The notes: generated by a model from the sequence alone, not told the origin. Shown: positions 1-6,453, counted from the stretch's first letter. The stretch is 10,894 nt of DNA from Akkermansia muciniphila (GCA_945873715.1 CAMCFL010000057.1:1-10894), one strand, 5' to 3'. Made by a program: numbers and translations.

Positions 1-933
1 GACGATTTCGGGTTCGACGACGGACCCCGTGGGACGCCCTGCATCGCCGGTGAATGGGTCTATACCTTCGGTGCCGAGGGCCGTCTGTCGGCGGTGCGCC
101 TCGCGGATGGCAAGGCCGGATGGACCGTGCCCCTGGCCAAGGAGACCCGGGCGGACAAGGGTTTCTTCGGCTTCGCCTGTTCGCCGCTGGTCGTCTCCAA
201 TCGCGTCATCGTTCAGTTGGGCGGCGAGGACGGGGCAGGGGTGGTCGCGCTGGATGCCGCCTCCGGCAAGCGCCTCTGGAAATCCACCGAGGACGAGGCT
301 GGGTACGCCAGCCCGGTGATGGGCCTGTTCGGCGGGCTTCCGCGGATCATCGTCTTCAATCGCGCGGGCGTCCGGGTGCTCGATCCTTCCGACGGCAAAG
401 TGCTTGCCGCCCTTCCCTGGCGGTCCCGCCAGCAGGCGTCGGTCAACGCGGCGACACCGCTGGTGGACTCCGACGGCATTTTCGTCACCTCCAGCTACAA
501 CGCCGGGGCGGCCTTGTTGCGGTGGACGCCCGGGAGTGCGATCGAACCGGTCTGGACCAATGACGATACGCTCTCGGCGCACATCTCGTCGCCGGTGCGG
601 TCGGGAGGATGGATCTACGGCTTCCATGGCCGACAGGAACAGGGCGCGGCGCTCCACTGCATCGAGGCCTCGACCGGGCGCCTCCAATGGGAATCGCCGC
701 GGACCGGCGTTGGATCGGTCCTCCTTGCCGACCAGACCTTGGTGGTGCTGCTGGAATCGGGCGAACTCATCGTGGCGGAGGCTTCGGGCAAGGAATGGAA
801 GCCGCTCTGTCGCGCGCAAATCCTGGGCTCCGCGGTGCGTGCCGGTCCGGCGCTGGATGGGGAGTGGTTTCTGGCCCGCGATCGCCGCCAGTTGGTCGCC
901 GTGCGGTTGCCGCGGGCGCGACCGAAGAACTGA
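1..933 (+). CDS. PQQ-binding-like beta-propeller repeat protein (5' end outside window)
   Basis: The reading frame is open from base 1 to the TGA at 931-933, giving 310 visible residues; the start lies upstream of the window. Propeller blades recur about every 40-50 residues, each ending in a strand such as SAVRLADGKAGW, VALDAASGKRLW, RVLDPSDGKVL or HCIEASTGRLQW. This is the alanine/aspartate-x-x-G-K-x-x-W signature of PQQ/quinoprotein-like propellers. About six blades can be traced. The opening stretch with GPRGTPCIAGEWVYTFG is the usual first blade of secreted propellers common in Planctomycetes and Verrucomicrobia. No quinone-dehydrogenase catalytic residues are recognisable, so I call a structural or binding propeller, probably exported, not an alcohol dehydrogenase. 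It converges on the metal-transport operon with 22 bases between stops. Its substrate is unknown. Confidence 0.85.
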   Translation, partial: DDFGFDDGPRGTPCIAGEWVYTFGAEGRLSAVRLADGKAGWTVPLAKETRADKGFFGFACSPLVVSNRVIVQLGGEDGAGVVALDAASGKRLWKSTEDEAGYASPVMGLFGGLPRIIVFNRAGVRVLDPSDGKVLAALPWRSRQQASVNAATPLVDSDGIFVTSSYNAGAALLRWTPGSAIEPVWTNDDTLSAHISSPVRSGGWIYGFHGRQEQGAALHCIEASTGRLQWESPRTGVGSVLLADQTLVVLLESGELIVAEASGKEWKPLCRAQILGSAVRAGPALDGEWFLARDRRQLVAVRLPRARPKN

Positions 934-955
934 TCGCGCTCCGGGTGGAATGATT

Positions 956-1825
956 TCAGGATCCGGAATCCGGGATCGACGCGGGTTCGGCACCCAGGCC
1001 TTTCCTGCGTCGGAGCAGGCCATGTCTGGGGGCGAACGCCAGTGCTGCCAGGAAGATCAGGGCCTGGGTGAGGACGATGCAGGAACTGGTGGCGGCGTTG
1101 ATGAGGAAGCTGAGGTAGACCCCGAAGAAGCTCGAAAAGACCGCGCTCCCGGTCGCGATCCACAGCATGCGGTTGAAGCGGTCGGTCAGCAGGTAGGCAA
1201 TGCAGCCCGGCGTTACCAGCATGGCGACGACCAGGATGATTCCCACCGCCTTGAGCGACACGACGATCGTCACCGCCAGCAACGAGAGCAGCAGGTAATA
1301 GAGGAAGTCGGTCCGCAGCCCGAGCGTCTGCGCGTGTCCCGGATCGAAGCAGAACAGGAGCAGGTCCCGTCGCAACAGGAGGATGACCGCCAGGCTGAGG
1401 CCGCCTACTACCAGCGTGTCCCGCAGGTCGGTCGGGTCGAGCCCGAGGATGTTTCCGAACAGGATGTGGTCGAGGTGCAGGTCGCTTTTGACCTTGGTGA
1501 AGAGCACGAGGCCGAAGGCGAACAGACCGGTGAACACCACTCCCATGACGGTGTCCTCCTTCACCCGGCTGTGGGCCTTGATGTAGCCGGTGGCGAGGGC
1601 GCAGAAGAGGCCTGAGGCAATGGCACCGATCGCCAGCGGGATCTGGAGCGCGTAGGCCCCCACGATGCCCGGCAGGACGGCGTGGGAAATGGCGTCCCCC
1701 ATCAGTGACCAACCCTTGAGCACCAAAAAACAGGAGAGGACGGCGCACACGGCTCCGATGGCGATTCCCACGATCATCGCCCGGATCATGAAGGGGTACT
1801 GGAAGGGTTCGAGGAGGGATTCCAT
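956..1825 (-). CDS. sitD: Metal (Mn/Fe) ABC transporter permease, SitD/YfeD type
   Basis: This 289-residue protein is an integral inner-membrane permease of the ABC-3 (ZnuB/TroC/SitCD) family, with about eight hydrophobic segments. The start MESLLEPFQYPFMIRAM and the block LKGWSLMGDAISHAVLPGIV near residues 38-57 are hallmarks of the family. HSRVKEDTVMGVVFTG and ILFGNILGL follow, as in SitD/YfeD, and the length is normal. It is the last gene of the operon and starts 3 bases after the stop of the other permease, with no Shine-Dalgarno sequence, so translational coupling is likely. The two permeases should form a heterodimer that, with the ATPase, carries metal from the periplasm to the cytoplasm. 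The tail after the last membrane segment is a short basic stretch (RRRKG). The symbol follows gene order and similarity to SitABCD. Metal specificity is inferred from the binding protein and from mntR. Confidence 0.93.
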   Translation of the reverse strand: MESLLEPFQYPFMIRAMIVGIAIGAVCAVLSCFLVLKGWSLMGDAISHAVLPGIVGAYALQIPLAIGAIASGLFCALATGYIKAHSRVKEDTVMGVVFTGLFAFGLVLFTKVKSDLHLDHILFGNILGLDPTDLRDTLVVGGLSLAVILLLRRDLLLFCFDPGHAQTLGLRTDFLYYLLLSLLAVTIVVSLKAVGIILVVAMLVTPGCIAYLLTDRFNRMLWIATGSAVFSSFFGVYLSFLINAATSSCIVLTQALIFLAALAFAPRHGLLRRRKGLGAEPASIPDSGS

Positions 1826-1828
1826 GGG

Positions 1829-2683
1829 TCAGGCAAGGAAGGCGGCCCGGCGTTTGGCCCGGGCCGCCAAAAGGCCGTGCTTCGGTCCGAAGACGAGGGC
1901 GAGGACGAAGAGCGCGCTCTGCAGGGTGACGATGCAGCCCCCGGTGGAACCGTCGAAGAAGTAGCTGACGTACGCGCCGGCCAGGGAGGAGCCGATCCCC
2001 ATCGACACGGCAATTCCGATCATGATCCCGAAGCGGTCGGTGAGCAGGTAGGCGGTGGCACCCGGCGTCACCAGCATGGCGACCACCAGACAGGCTCCGA
2101 CCGTCTGCAGCGCCGCCACCGCGGTGGCCGAGAGCAGGGTCAGCAGGGTGAAATGCAGGACCGTGGTGTTGATTCCCAGGGCGCGTGCCTGGTTGGGATC
2201 AAAGCAGAAGAGTTTCAGATCGTTCCACTTCAGGCCGAGCACGACGAGCGTGACACCGGAGATGATCAGTACCTGGAGGATGTCCGGATCCGAGATGCCC
2301 AGGATGTTGCCAAAGACAATGGACCTCAGGTCCACCCGCGCCGGGAACAACGAAATGAGCAGGAGGCCCAGGGCGAAGAACGAGGTGAAGACGACCCCGA
2401 TGACCGCATCCTCGCGCAGGCGGGTCTTGGTCTTCACGAATCCCATGCCCAGCGCCGCGAGCAGTCCGGTCACGAAGGCTCCGGCGGCGAAGGGCCAATC
2501 CAGTTGGTAGGCGACGGCGACGCCGGGAACGACCGAGTGCGACAGGGCGTCTCCCATGAGGGACCAGCCCTTGAGCGTGACGAAGCACGACAGGAAGGCG
2601 CAGACGCCGCCGATGAGCCCGCTCACGCAGATCGCCTTGAGCATGTACTCGTATTGGAAGGGCAGGAGCAACGTGTCGATCAC
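1829..2683 (-). CDS. sitC: Metal (Mn/Fe) ABC transporter permease, SitC/YfeC type
   Basis: This is a 284-residue ABC-3 family inner-membrane permease, paralogous to the next gene in the operon. It shares the block LKGWSLMGDALSHSVVPGVA (about residues 37-56), then TRLREDAVIGVVFTSFFALG and IVFGNILGIS. The form with SHSVVPG and REDAVIG is the SitC/YfeC subtype; the neighbour has SHAVLPG and KEDTVMG, the SitD subtype. The start codon is GTG at 2683-2681. It overlaps the TGA of the ATPase gene in a GTGA junction, so reinitiation by the same ribosome is likely. About eight membrane segments are visible, and a basic C-terminus (AKRRAAF) probably faces the cytoplasm. It should pair with the SitD-type subunit as the translocation pore. 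Confidence 0.93.
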   Translation of the reverse strand: MIDTLLLPFQYEYMLKAICVSGLIGGVCAFLSCFVTLKGWSLMGDALSHSVVPGVAVAYQLDWPFAAGAFVTGLLAALGMGFVKTKTRLREDAVIGVVFTSFFALGLLLISLFPARVDLRSIVFGNILGISDPDILQVLIISGVTLVVLGLKWNDLKLFCFDPNQARALGINTTVLHFTLLTLLSATAVAALQTVGACLVVAMLVTPGATAYLLTDRFGIMIGIAVSMGIGSSLAGAYVSYFFDGSTGGCIVTLQSALFVLALVFGPKHGLLAARAKRRAAFLA

Positions 2684-3591
2684 GGGCCGTCCTCCGGTTC
2701 CGCACGCTGTTCCACCACGCTTTCCCGGCCGGCGCGCTGCCCGTACTCCAGATGCCCGCCCTTTCCAAAGACCAAGGGGCGCTCTTCATCCGTCAACACG
2801 GTCACGCTTCGACCGTCGTGCTTCTGCACGGTGGATTCGTCGAAGCGGAAGTGCCGGAGCGTCCCACCAAAGGCCCGCGCCAGATTGGCCTCGGTGAAGA
2901 TCTCGACCGTCGGGCCAAAGGCCAGGACCGTGCGGTTCACCAGCACCACCTGATCGCAGAATTCGGGAACCGACCCCAGGTTGTGGGTCGAGACCAGGAT
3001 GATGTGCCCCGCCGCCCGGAGTTCCCGGAGCAACTCGATGATCGTGCCTTCCGTCTTCACGTCCACACCGGTGAAGGGTTCGTCCAGCAGGATCACCCGG
3101 CTGCGTTGCGCCAGGGCGCGCGCGAGGAAGACCCGCTTCCGTTGGCCGCCGCTCAGTTCCCCGATCTGGCGTTCCCGGAACTCGAGCATCCCGACCCGCG
3201 ACAGGCTCTCGGCGGCGATCCGGCGATCCTCGGCCCGGGAGATCCGGAGGAAGTTCATGTAGCCATAGCGCCCCATCAGGACCACGTCCCAGACGCTCAC
3301 CGGAAAGCTCCAGTCCACCTCTTCCGACTGCGGGACATAGGCGACCTGATTGCGCTTCAGGGCGGTCTTCACCGGCTGACCCGAGATCAGCACTTCCCCC
3401 CGGATGGGCCGGACAAACCCCATGACCGCCTTGAACAGGGTGGACTTCCCGCTGCCATTGATCCCGACCAGCGCGCAGATGCAACCGGCGGACAGATGGA
3501 AGGTCGCGTCGCGCAGCGCGATGTTGCCGTTCGGATACCCGACCGTGACGTTGCGGACCTGCAATTCCAGTTCGGCTGATTCCTTGCTCAT
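2680..3591 (-). CDS. sitB: Metal ABC transporter ATP-binding protein, SitB/YfeB type
   Basis: This 303-residue protein is a cytoplasmic ATPase with every motif of an ABC nucleotide-binding domain: Walker A GINGSGKST at 43-51, Q-loop Gln88 in YVPQSEEVDW, signature LSGGQ at 146-150, Walker B VILLDEP at 166-172, and switch histidine His203 in STHNLG. YVPQ followed by an acidic stretch and DWSFP is typical of the Mn/Zn/Fe importer clade. The C-terminal part VTVLTDEERPLVF (about 263-275) is the tail seen in SitB/YfeB. About 28 charged residues follow it and look like a lineage-specific extension. The ATG overlaps the TGA of the binding-protein gene (ATGA, 3588-3591), and its own TGA overlaps the next start (GTGA). 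It powers import through the two permeases. Confidence 0.95.
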   Translation of the reverse strand: MSKESAELELQVRNVTVGYPNGNIALRDATFHLSAGCICALVGINGSGKSTLFKAVMGFVRPIRGEVLISGQPVKTALKRNQVAYVPQSEEVDWSFPVSVWDVVLMGRYGYMNFLRISRAEDRRIAAESLSRVGMLEFRERQIGELSGGQRKRVFLARALAQRSRVILLDEPFTGVDVKTEGTIIELLRELRAAGHIILVSTHNLGSVPEFCDQVVLVNRTVLAFGPTVEIFTEANLARAFGGTLRHFRFDESTVQKHDGRSVTVLTDEERPLVFGKGGHLEYGQRAGRESVVEQRAEPEDGP

Positions 3592-4589
3592 GGCTTGCTG
3601 AATCCCTTGACGATCGTAGCCGCATCCAGTTCGAGCAGCTTCAGGTAGGTCGGAACCGGGCCATCGGGTGCCGAAAGGGAATCGACATAGAGCACGCCGC
3701 CGTAGCGTGCGCCAGTCTCCTTGGCGATCTGACGGGCGGGCTTGTCGCTGACCGTGCTCTCGCTGAACACCACCGGGATCCGATGGGTCCGTACCCCATC
3801 GATCACCTGCTGCATCTGCTGTGGTGTTCCCTGTTGATCGGCGTTCACCGCCCAGATGTAGAGTTCCCGCATCTCGAAATTGCGTGCCAGGTAGGAGAAC
3901 GCTCCTTCGCTGGTGACCAGCCAGCGTTGTTCAACCGGGATGGTGTCGAGCAGGGTCCGGACCTCACGTTCGATCCCTTCGAACTTCGTGGAATAGGCCT
4001 TCGCGTTGGCGTTGTAGAGGGCCGCGTTTTCCGGGTCCACCTTCACCAGTGCCTTGCGGATGTTCTCCACGTAGATGACGGCGTTGCGCGGGGACATCCA
4101 CGCGTGGGGATTGGGCTTTCCGGCGTAGGGCCCGGTCCCGATCCCGATGGGTTCAATCCCCTCGGTCAGGACCGCGCTCGGCACGTTCTTGAGGTTGCCG
4201 AAGAACCGCTCGAACCAACGTTCGAGGTTCAGTCCGTTCCACAACACCAGGTCGGCCTTCTGGGCCTTGACGATGTCCCGGGGGGTCGGCTCATACCCGT
4301 GGATCTCCGCTCCCGGCTTGGTGAGCGACTCCACGATGGCCGCGTCTCCCGCCACGTTCTTCGCCATGTCGGCGATGATGGTGAAGGTCGTGACAATGCG
4401 CTTCTTCGCTGCCCAGGCCGGCACCGGCGTAAACCCGAGGGCCAAAAGGGCAAGACAGCCGAGGATGGTCAGGAAGGGACGTCGGCGGAAGGGCCCGTCA
4501 CCGGTGTTTCGGTTGGGGCGTGGCGTCTGGCGGGCGGGGACGCCCGCGGTCCCAGGAGGAAGGATGGGGGGCATGGATTGAAAGTTCAT
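3588..4589 (-). CDS. sitA: Periplasmic metal-binding protein of the ABC importer, SitA/YfeA type (cluster A-I)
   Basis: This 333-residue protein captures metal and delivers it to the permeases. A basic stretch (FRRRPF) and hydrophobic core at about 35-53 end in a signal-peptidase I type site near AWA-A (60/61). There is no lipobox cysteine at that site. The four expected metal ligands are visible: His97 (IHGYE), His162 (NPHAWMS), Glu228 (TSEGAFSYL) and Asp303 (LYVDSLS). From memory, their spacing equals that of YfeA/SitA. Glu at the third position marks Mn/Fe binders of the SitA/PsaA type, whereas ZnuA-type zinc binders usually carry His and a His-rich loop, absent here. The N-region before the signal core is unusually long (about 35 residues), so the true start may lie downstream. 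The second Met, at residue 6, does not solve this, and neither Met has a clear ribosome site. The gene starts 16 bases after the barrel gene and overlaps the ATPase gene by ATGA. Confidence 0.94.
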   Translation of the reverse strand: MNFQSMPPILPPGTAGVPARQTPRPNRNTGDGPFRRRPFLTILGCLALLALGFTPVPAWAAKKRIVTTFTIIADMAKNVAGDAAIVESLTKPGAEIHGYEPTPRDIVKAQKADLVLWNGLNLERWFERFFGNLKNVPSAVLTEGIEPIGIGTGPYAGKPNPHAWMSPRNAVIYVENIRKALVKVDPENAALYNANAKAYSTKFEGIEREVRTLLDTIPVEQRWLVTSEGAFSYLARNFEMRELYIWAVNADQQGTPQQMQQVIDGVRTHRIPVVFSESTVSDKPARQIAKETGARYGGVLYVDSLSAPDGPVPTYLKLLELDAATIVKGFSKP

Positions 4590-4605
4590 GGGGAGTGAAG
4601 GGCAG

Positions 4606-5493
4606 CTAGAAGCGCCAGGAGAGGCCGAGGAACGGGTTGAAGTCGTCCGCGGAGCGGGTCACGCCGAGGTTGATCCCGGCATCCAGTTGAAGGTTCTCCG
4701 TGAGTCCGTAGGTCAGTCCCAGATCAACGGTGCCCACCCAGGGATCACCCCGTTGGGTGCTGACCTCACTGAAGAACTCCACATAACCCGCCAGCTTTCC
4801 GATGAGATCGTGGCCGAACGTCACGGTGTTCACCAAGCCCGCATGGTGGCCCGAGCCAGTATCGTTGCGAAGCACGTCCACCTGGGTCATCGCTCCCAGG
4901 CTCCATCCCGCCGGCAGTTCCAGCGCGAGCGGAAAGGTGATCCCGCCCTCGACGGCGTCGTTGCCCAGGCCGTCGTCGTGGGTGGGAAGTTTGACGTACG
5001 GCATCATGGCCAGTGCCGACGGCCCTCCGTCATTGCCCCAGAAGTTCTTCTTGATCCGCACGGTCGTGTCGCCGAATCCCGACTGCCGGACCACCGTGCC
5101 GGCGATCCGATCGTGGGTCCGCACCCGATGATGGGGCTCCAGGATCAACTGGAGATCCACGTCGTGGAGGAGGCCCACCTTGAGGTTGATCGGTGCCACG
5201 GACCACGCGTCGGTGCTCACATCTCCTCCCCCTGTCCGGTCCCGGTCGCGCGTGTACGTCACGAGGTCCATCTCCACCTGGAAATGTCCGGCATCCACCG
5301 AGTAGGCGGACTCGGTCTTGTCCGGTCGATCCGTGCTCATCTCACGGAGGAATTCCTTCGGGGTTGGATGAAGGAGGGAATCGCGGGATCTGTCGTACGC
5401 GGGGGGGGTGGGGGGGGCACCGAGCAGGGTTGCACCCCCGGCCACGGTCGCGATCGAGGCGAAGCCGCGGCTCAGAAGTAGCAATCGATTCAT
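4606..5493 (-). CDS. Outer-membrane beta-barrel transporter-like protein (Phenol_MetA_deg-like), candidate manganese channel
   Basis: The 295 residues begin with a signal peptide (MNRLLLLSRGF to about residue 25), then a short proline-rich linker. The motif STDRPDKTESAYSVDAGHFQ (about 53-71) follows; it is the N-terminal signature of 'transporter' proteins in the PF13557-like barrel family. The rest alternates polar and hydrophobic residues in strand-sized runs and ends in SWRF, a C-terminal Phe suited to BAM recognition. I chose the ATG at 5493. The upstream in-frame ATG at 5520 would add nine residues (MGTCSLGYT), spoil the signal peptide and translate through the operator. The gene heads the operon; the metal-binding protein gene begins 16 bases after its TAG. 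That context suggests it passes Mn or a Mn complex across the outer membrane, but the family is functionally vague, so this is inference. Two runs of eight C lie in codons 26-31. Confidence 0.85.
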   Translation of the reverse strand: MNRLLLLSRGFASIATVAGGATLLGAPPTPPAYDRSRDSLLHPTPKEFLREMSTDRPDKTESAYSVDAGHFQVEMDLVTYTRDRDRTGGGDVSTDAWSVAPINLKVGLLHDVDLQLILEPHHRVRTHDRIAGTVVRQSGFGDTTVRIKKNFWGNDGGPSALAMMPYVKLPTHDDGLGNDAVEGGITFPLALELPAGWSLGAMTQVDVLRNDTGSGHHAGLVNTVTFGHDLIGKLAGYVEFFSEVSTQRGDPWVGTVDLGLTYGLTENLQLDAGINLGVTRSADDFNPFLGLSWRF

Positions 5494-5495
5494 TG

Positions 5496-5511
5496 TGTAG
5501 CCTAAGCTACA
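5496..5511. promoter_or_regulatory. Putative MntR operator (TGTAGC-CTAA-GCTACA)
   Basis: Six-base arms TGTAGC and GCTACA are perfect inverted repeats around a 4-base centre, CTAA. The E. coli-type MntR box, as I recall it, has half-sites of the form ATAGC and GCTAT with the same 4-base gap, so the core matches well (TAGC-N4-GCTA). The site ends two bases before the ATG of the barrel gene, the first gene of the Mn transport operon, and the divergent neighbour encodes an E. coli-type MntR. Mn-loaded MntR bound here would block transcription start or translation initiation. Confidence 0.7.
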
Positions 5512-5533
5512 TGTGCCCACCTGATGGCGTCAA
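5504..5533 (-). promoter_or_regulatory. Possible promoter of the manganese operon
   Basis: On the minus strand TTGACG (5533-5528) is separated by 18 bases from TAGCTT (5509-5504). The -35 matches sigma-70 at five of six positions and the -10 at three of six. The -10 lies inside the putative MntR operator, the usual layout for repression. Transcription would begin almost at the ATG (5493), implying a very short or absent leader, which fits the lack of a Shine-Dalgarno sequence. The weak -10 keeps confidence low. Confidence 0.3.
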
Positions 5534-5549
5534 CGGAAAGTCTGGGTGC

Positions 5550-5678
5550 CCATGGAGAGGGGGCGCATCTTGAGTTGGTTGTCACCGTTGTAGGCCCGCT
5601 GCCCTCAGCGGGCGTTTTTACATCGCCGCCTGAGGGCAGGCGGCCTGCATCCATGACAAACTCTAGATGCACCCATGG
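5550..5678. repeat. Palindromic intergenic repeat, copy A (two internal hairpins)
   Basis: The ends are imperfect inverted repeats: CCATGG, then GCATCTTGAGTTGGTTGTC on the left, and the complement of GACAAACTCTAGATGC plus CCATGG on the right. Inside are two perfect 8-bp stems with 4-base loops: GCCCGCTG/CAGCGGGC (5594-5613) and GCCGCCTG/CAGGCGGC (5625-5644). A related copy in the same orientation lies at 9463-9561. It contains no gene and looks like a REP- or MITE-type non-autonomous element. Confidence 0.75.
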
Positions 5679-5967
5679 ACGAGCTTCGGGTGGACGAGCT
5701 CTGCGAGTCATCATCAAGGAATCTCGAACCGCCGGACTCGCGGAGTTCGTCCCTCCGAAAGTCCCGGGCCGCGCCCCGTCACAACACTCTTGCCAGTGGC
5801 AACCCAGTCGTGGTCATAAAGGGGCACGCCGGCGATTGCCTCCTGCCGGACGGGTTCCGGCTCGATTGGACGGACTGTCCCGGGGAGGCCGCTGTGTCCC
5901 ACTGCCACGACATCGAGTGAAATCAGACCCGCAATCGCCTGCCGCCGCCGAACGCAAGAAGCGTCCG
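5679..5967. other. Intergenic region upstream of mntR, no secure gene
   Basis: No ORF here is convincing. A plus-strand frame from the ATG at 5675 ends with TGA at 5918-5920 (81 codons) and forms a GTGA junction with an in-frame GTG of mntR at 5917. It begins inside the neighbouring repeat and its product is not recognisable. A perfect 13-base palindrome, TTGCCAGTGGCAA, lies at 5790-5802, and CATAAA, a possible -10, at 5815-5820. The mntR promoter probably lies in this stretch. Confidence 0.4.
5790..5820 (+). promoter_or_regulatory. Possible mntR promoter with overlapping palindrome
   Basis: TTGCCA (5790-5795) could serve as a -35 and CATAAA (5815-5820) as a -10, with a long 19-base spacer. 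The -35 is the left half of a perfect palindrome, TTGCCA-G-TGGCAA. It differs from the MntR-like box before the barrel gene, so if it is an operator another factor would bind. The promoter call rests only on these weak matches. Confidence 0.2.
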
Positions 5968-6000
5968 GTGGTGCGTCCGCCTGCGCTTCAGGCGGCGGGA

Positions 6001-6390
6001 ATGAAGAGAACCCGCGAAGAGCATGCGAGCGAGTTGGCGGAAGACTACGTCGAGGCCATCGCCGATCTGGGGGTTTCCGAGGGAGAAGCCCGCGTGGTGG
6101 ATCTGGCCCGGCGGTTGGGGGTCACCCACGTCACGGTCAACCGGACCGTGGCCCGGCTTCGGCAGGCCGGCTTGGTGACGTCCCAACCGTACCGGGCCAT
6201 TTTCCTGACCGCCGAGGGTCAGGCCCTGGCGACCCTGTGCAAGCGACGCCACGAGATTGTCGTGGCCTTCCTCCTCAGCCTCGGGGTTTCGGAAACCGTG
6301 GCCGCCATGGATTCCGAGGGGATCGAGCACCACGTCAGTCCCGAGACGCTCCAGGCGTTCGAACGATGGCTGAAACGGGCCGGCCGGTGA
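6001..6390 (+). CDS. mntR: Manganese-sensing transcriptional regulator MntR (DtxR family, E. coli type)
   Basis: From the ATG at 6001 the product has 129 residues. An N-terminal winged helix (about 12-75; DLARRLGVTHVTVNRTVARL is the helix-turn-helix) is followed by a dimerisation domain with HEIVVAFLLSLGVS and MDSEGIEHHVSPETL. All six manganese ligands of the MntR family are present: Asp15, Glu18, His84, Glu106, Glu109 and His110. Asp at the first position, where iron-sensing DtxR/IdeR carry Met, favours Mn. There is no SH3-like third domain. The sequence is closest in pattern to E. coli MntR, which is about 155 residues. The start is unsure: upstream in-frame GTGs at 5968/5971 or at 5917 (157 residues) would restore the usual N-terminal extension, and QAAGMKRTREEH looks like an internal part of it. 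It is divergent from the Mn operon, which it probably represses. Confidence 0.92.
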   Translation: MKRTREEHASELAEDYVEAIADLGVSEGEARVVDLARRLGVTHVTVNRTVARLRQAGLVTSQPYRAIFLTAEGQALATLCKRRHEIVVAFLLSLGVSETVAAMDSEGIEHHVSPETLQAFERWLKRAGR

Positions 6391-6393
6391 GGG

Positions 6394-6453
6394 GAAGTGA
6401 GAGTCTCCTGACGTCGTCTCCTACGTAGGCGACGAGGTGACGAGGCTCACTTC
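6394..6453. repeat. Hairpin repeat family 2, copy 1
   Basis: The arms GAAGTGAG (6394-6401) and CTCACTTC (6446-6453) are perfect inverted repeats. Inside is an imperfect hairpin centred on CCTACGTAGG, with about ten paired bases on each side. The stretch 6400-6425 is identical to 6502-6527 and, inverted, to 9717-9742. It starts 3 bases after the mntR stop, so it may also act as a transcription terminator between mntR and the convergent GH92 gene. Confidence 0.75.

Noticed and set aside
934..955. Terminator between the convergent propeller and permease genes
   Set aside because: The 22-base gap has no stem-loop; the short GATCC/GGATC pairing near 960-976 lies within the permease gene and is too weak.
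404..1615. Long plus-strand ORF of 403 codons across the propeller gene and permease
   Set aside because: It lies out of frame over the propeller gene and antisense over the permease, with a low-complexity Arg/Glu/Gln-rich product; an effect of GC-rich codon structure.
5594..5619. Rho-independent terminator (8-bp GC stem followed by GTTTTTA) on the plus strand
   Set aside because: No plus-strand gene ends upstream of it, and the stem is a module of the intergenic repeat, so the T run is probably coincidental.
5675..5920. 81-codon ORF ending in a GTGA junction with the mntR GTG at 5917
   Set aside because: It begins inside a repeat, its product is unrecognisable, and the junction could arise by chance; kept only as a note on the mntR start.
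5494..6000. yybP-ykoY manganese riboswitch upstream of either divergent gene
   Set aside because: No conserved riboswitch core could be recognised, and the barrel gene would have almost no leader.
5524..6390. mntR extended to a 288-residue protein from an ATG at 5524
   Set aside because: The extra N-terminal part translates palindromic repeat copy A and has no domain character; MntR proteins are about 130-160 residues.
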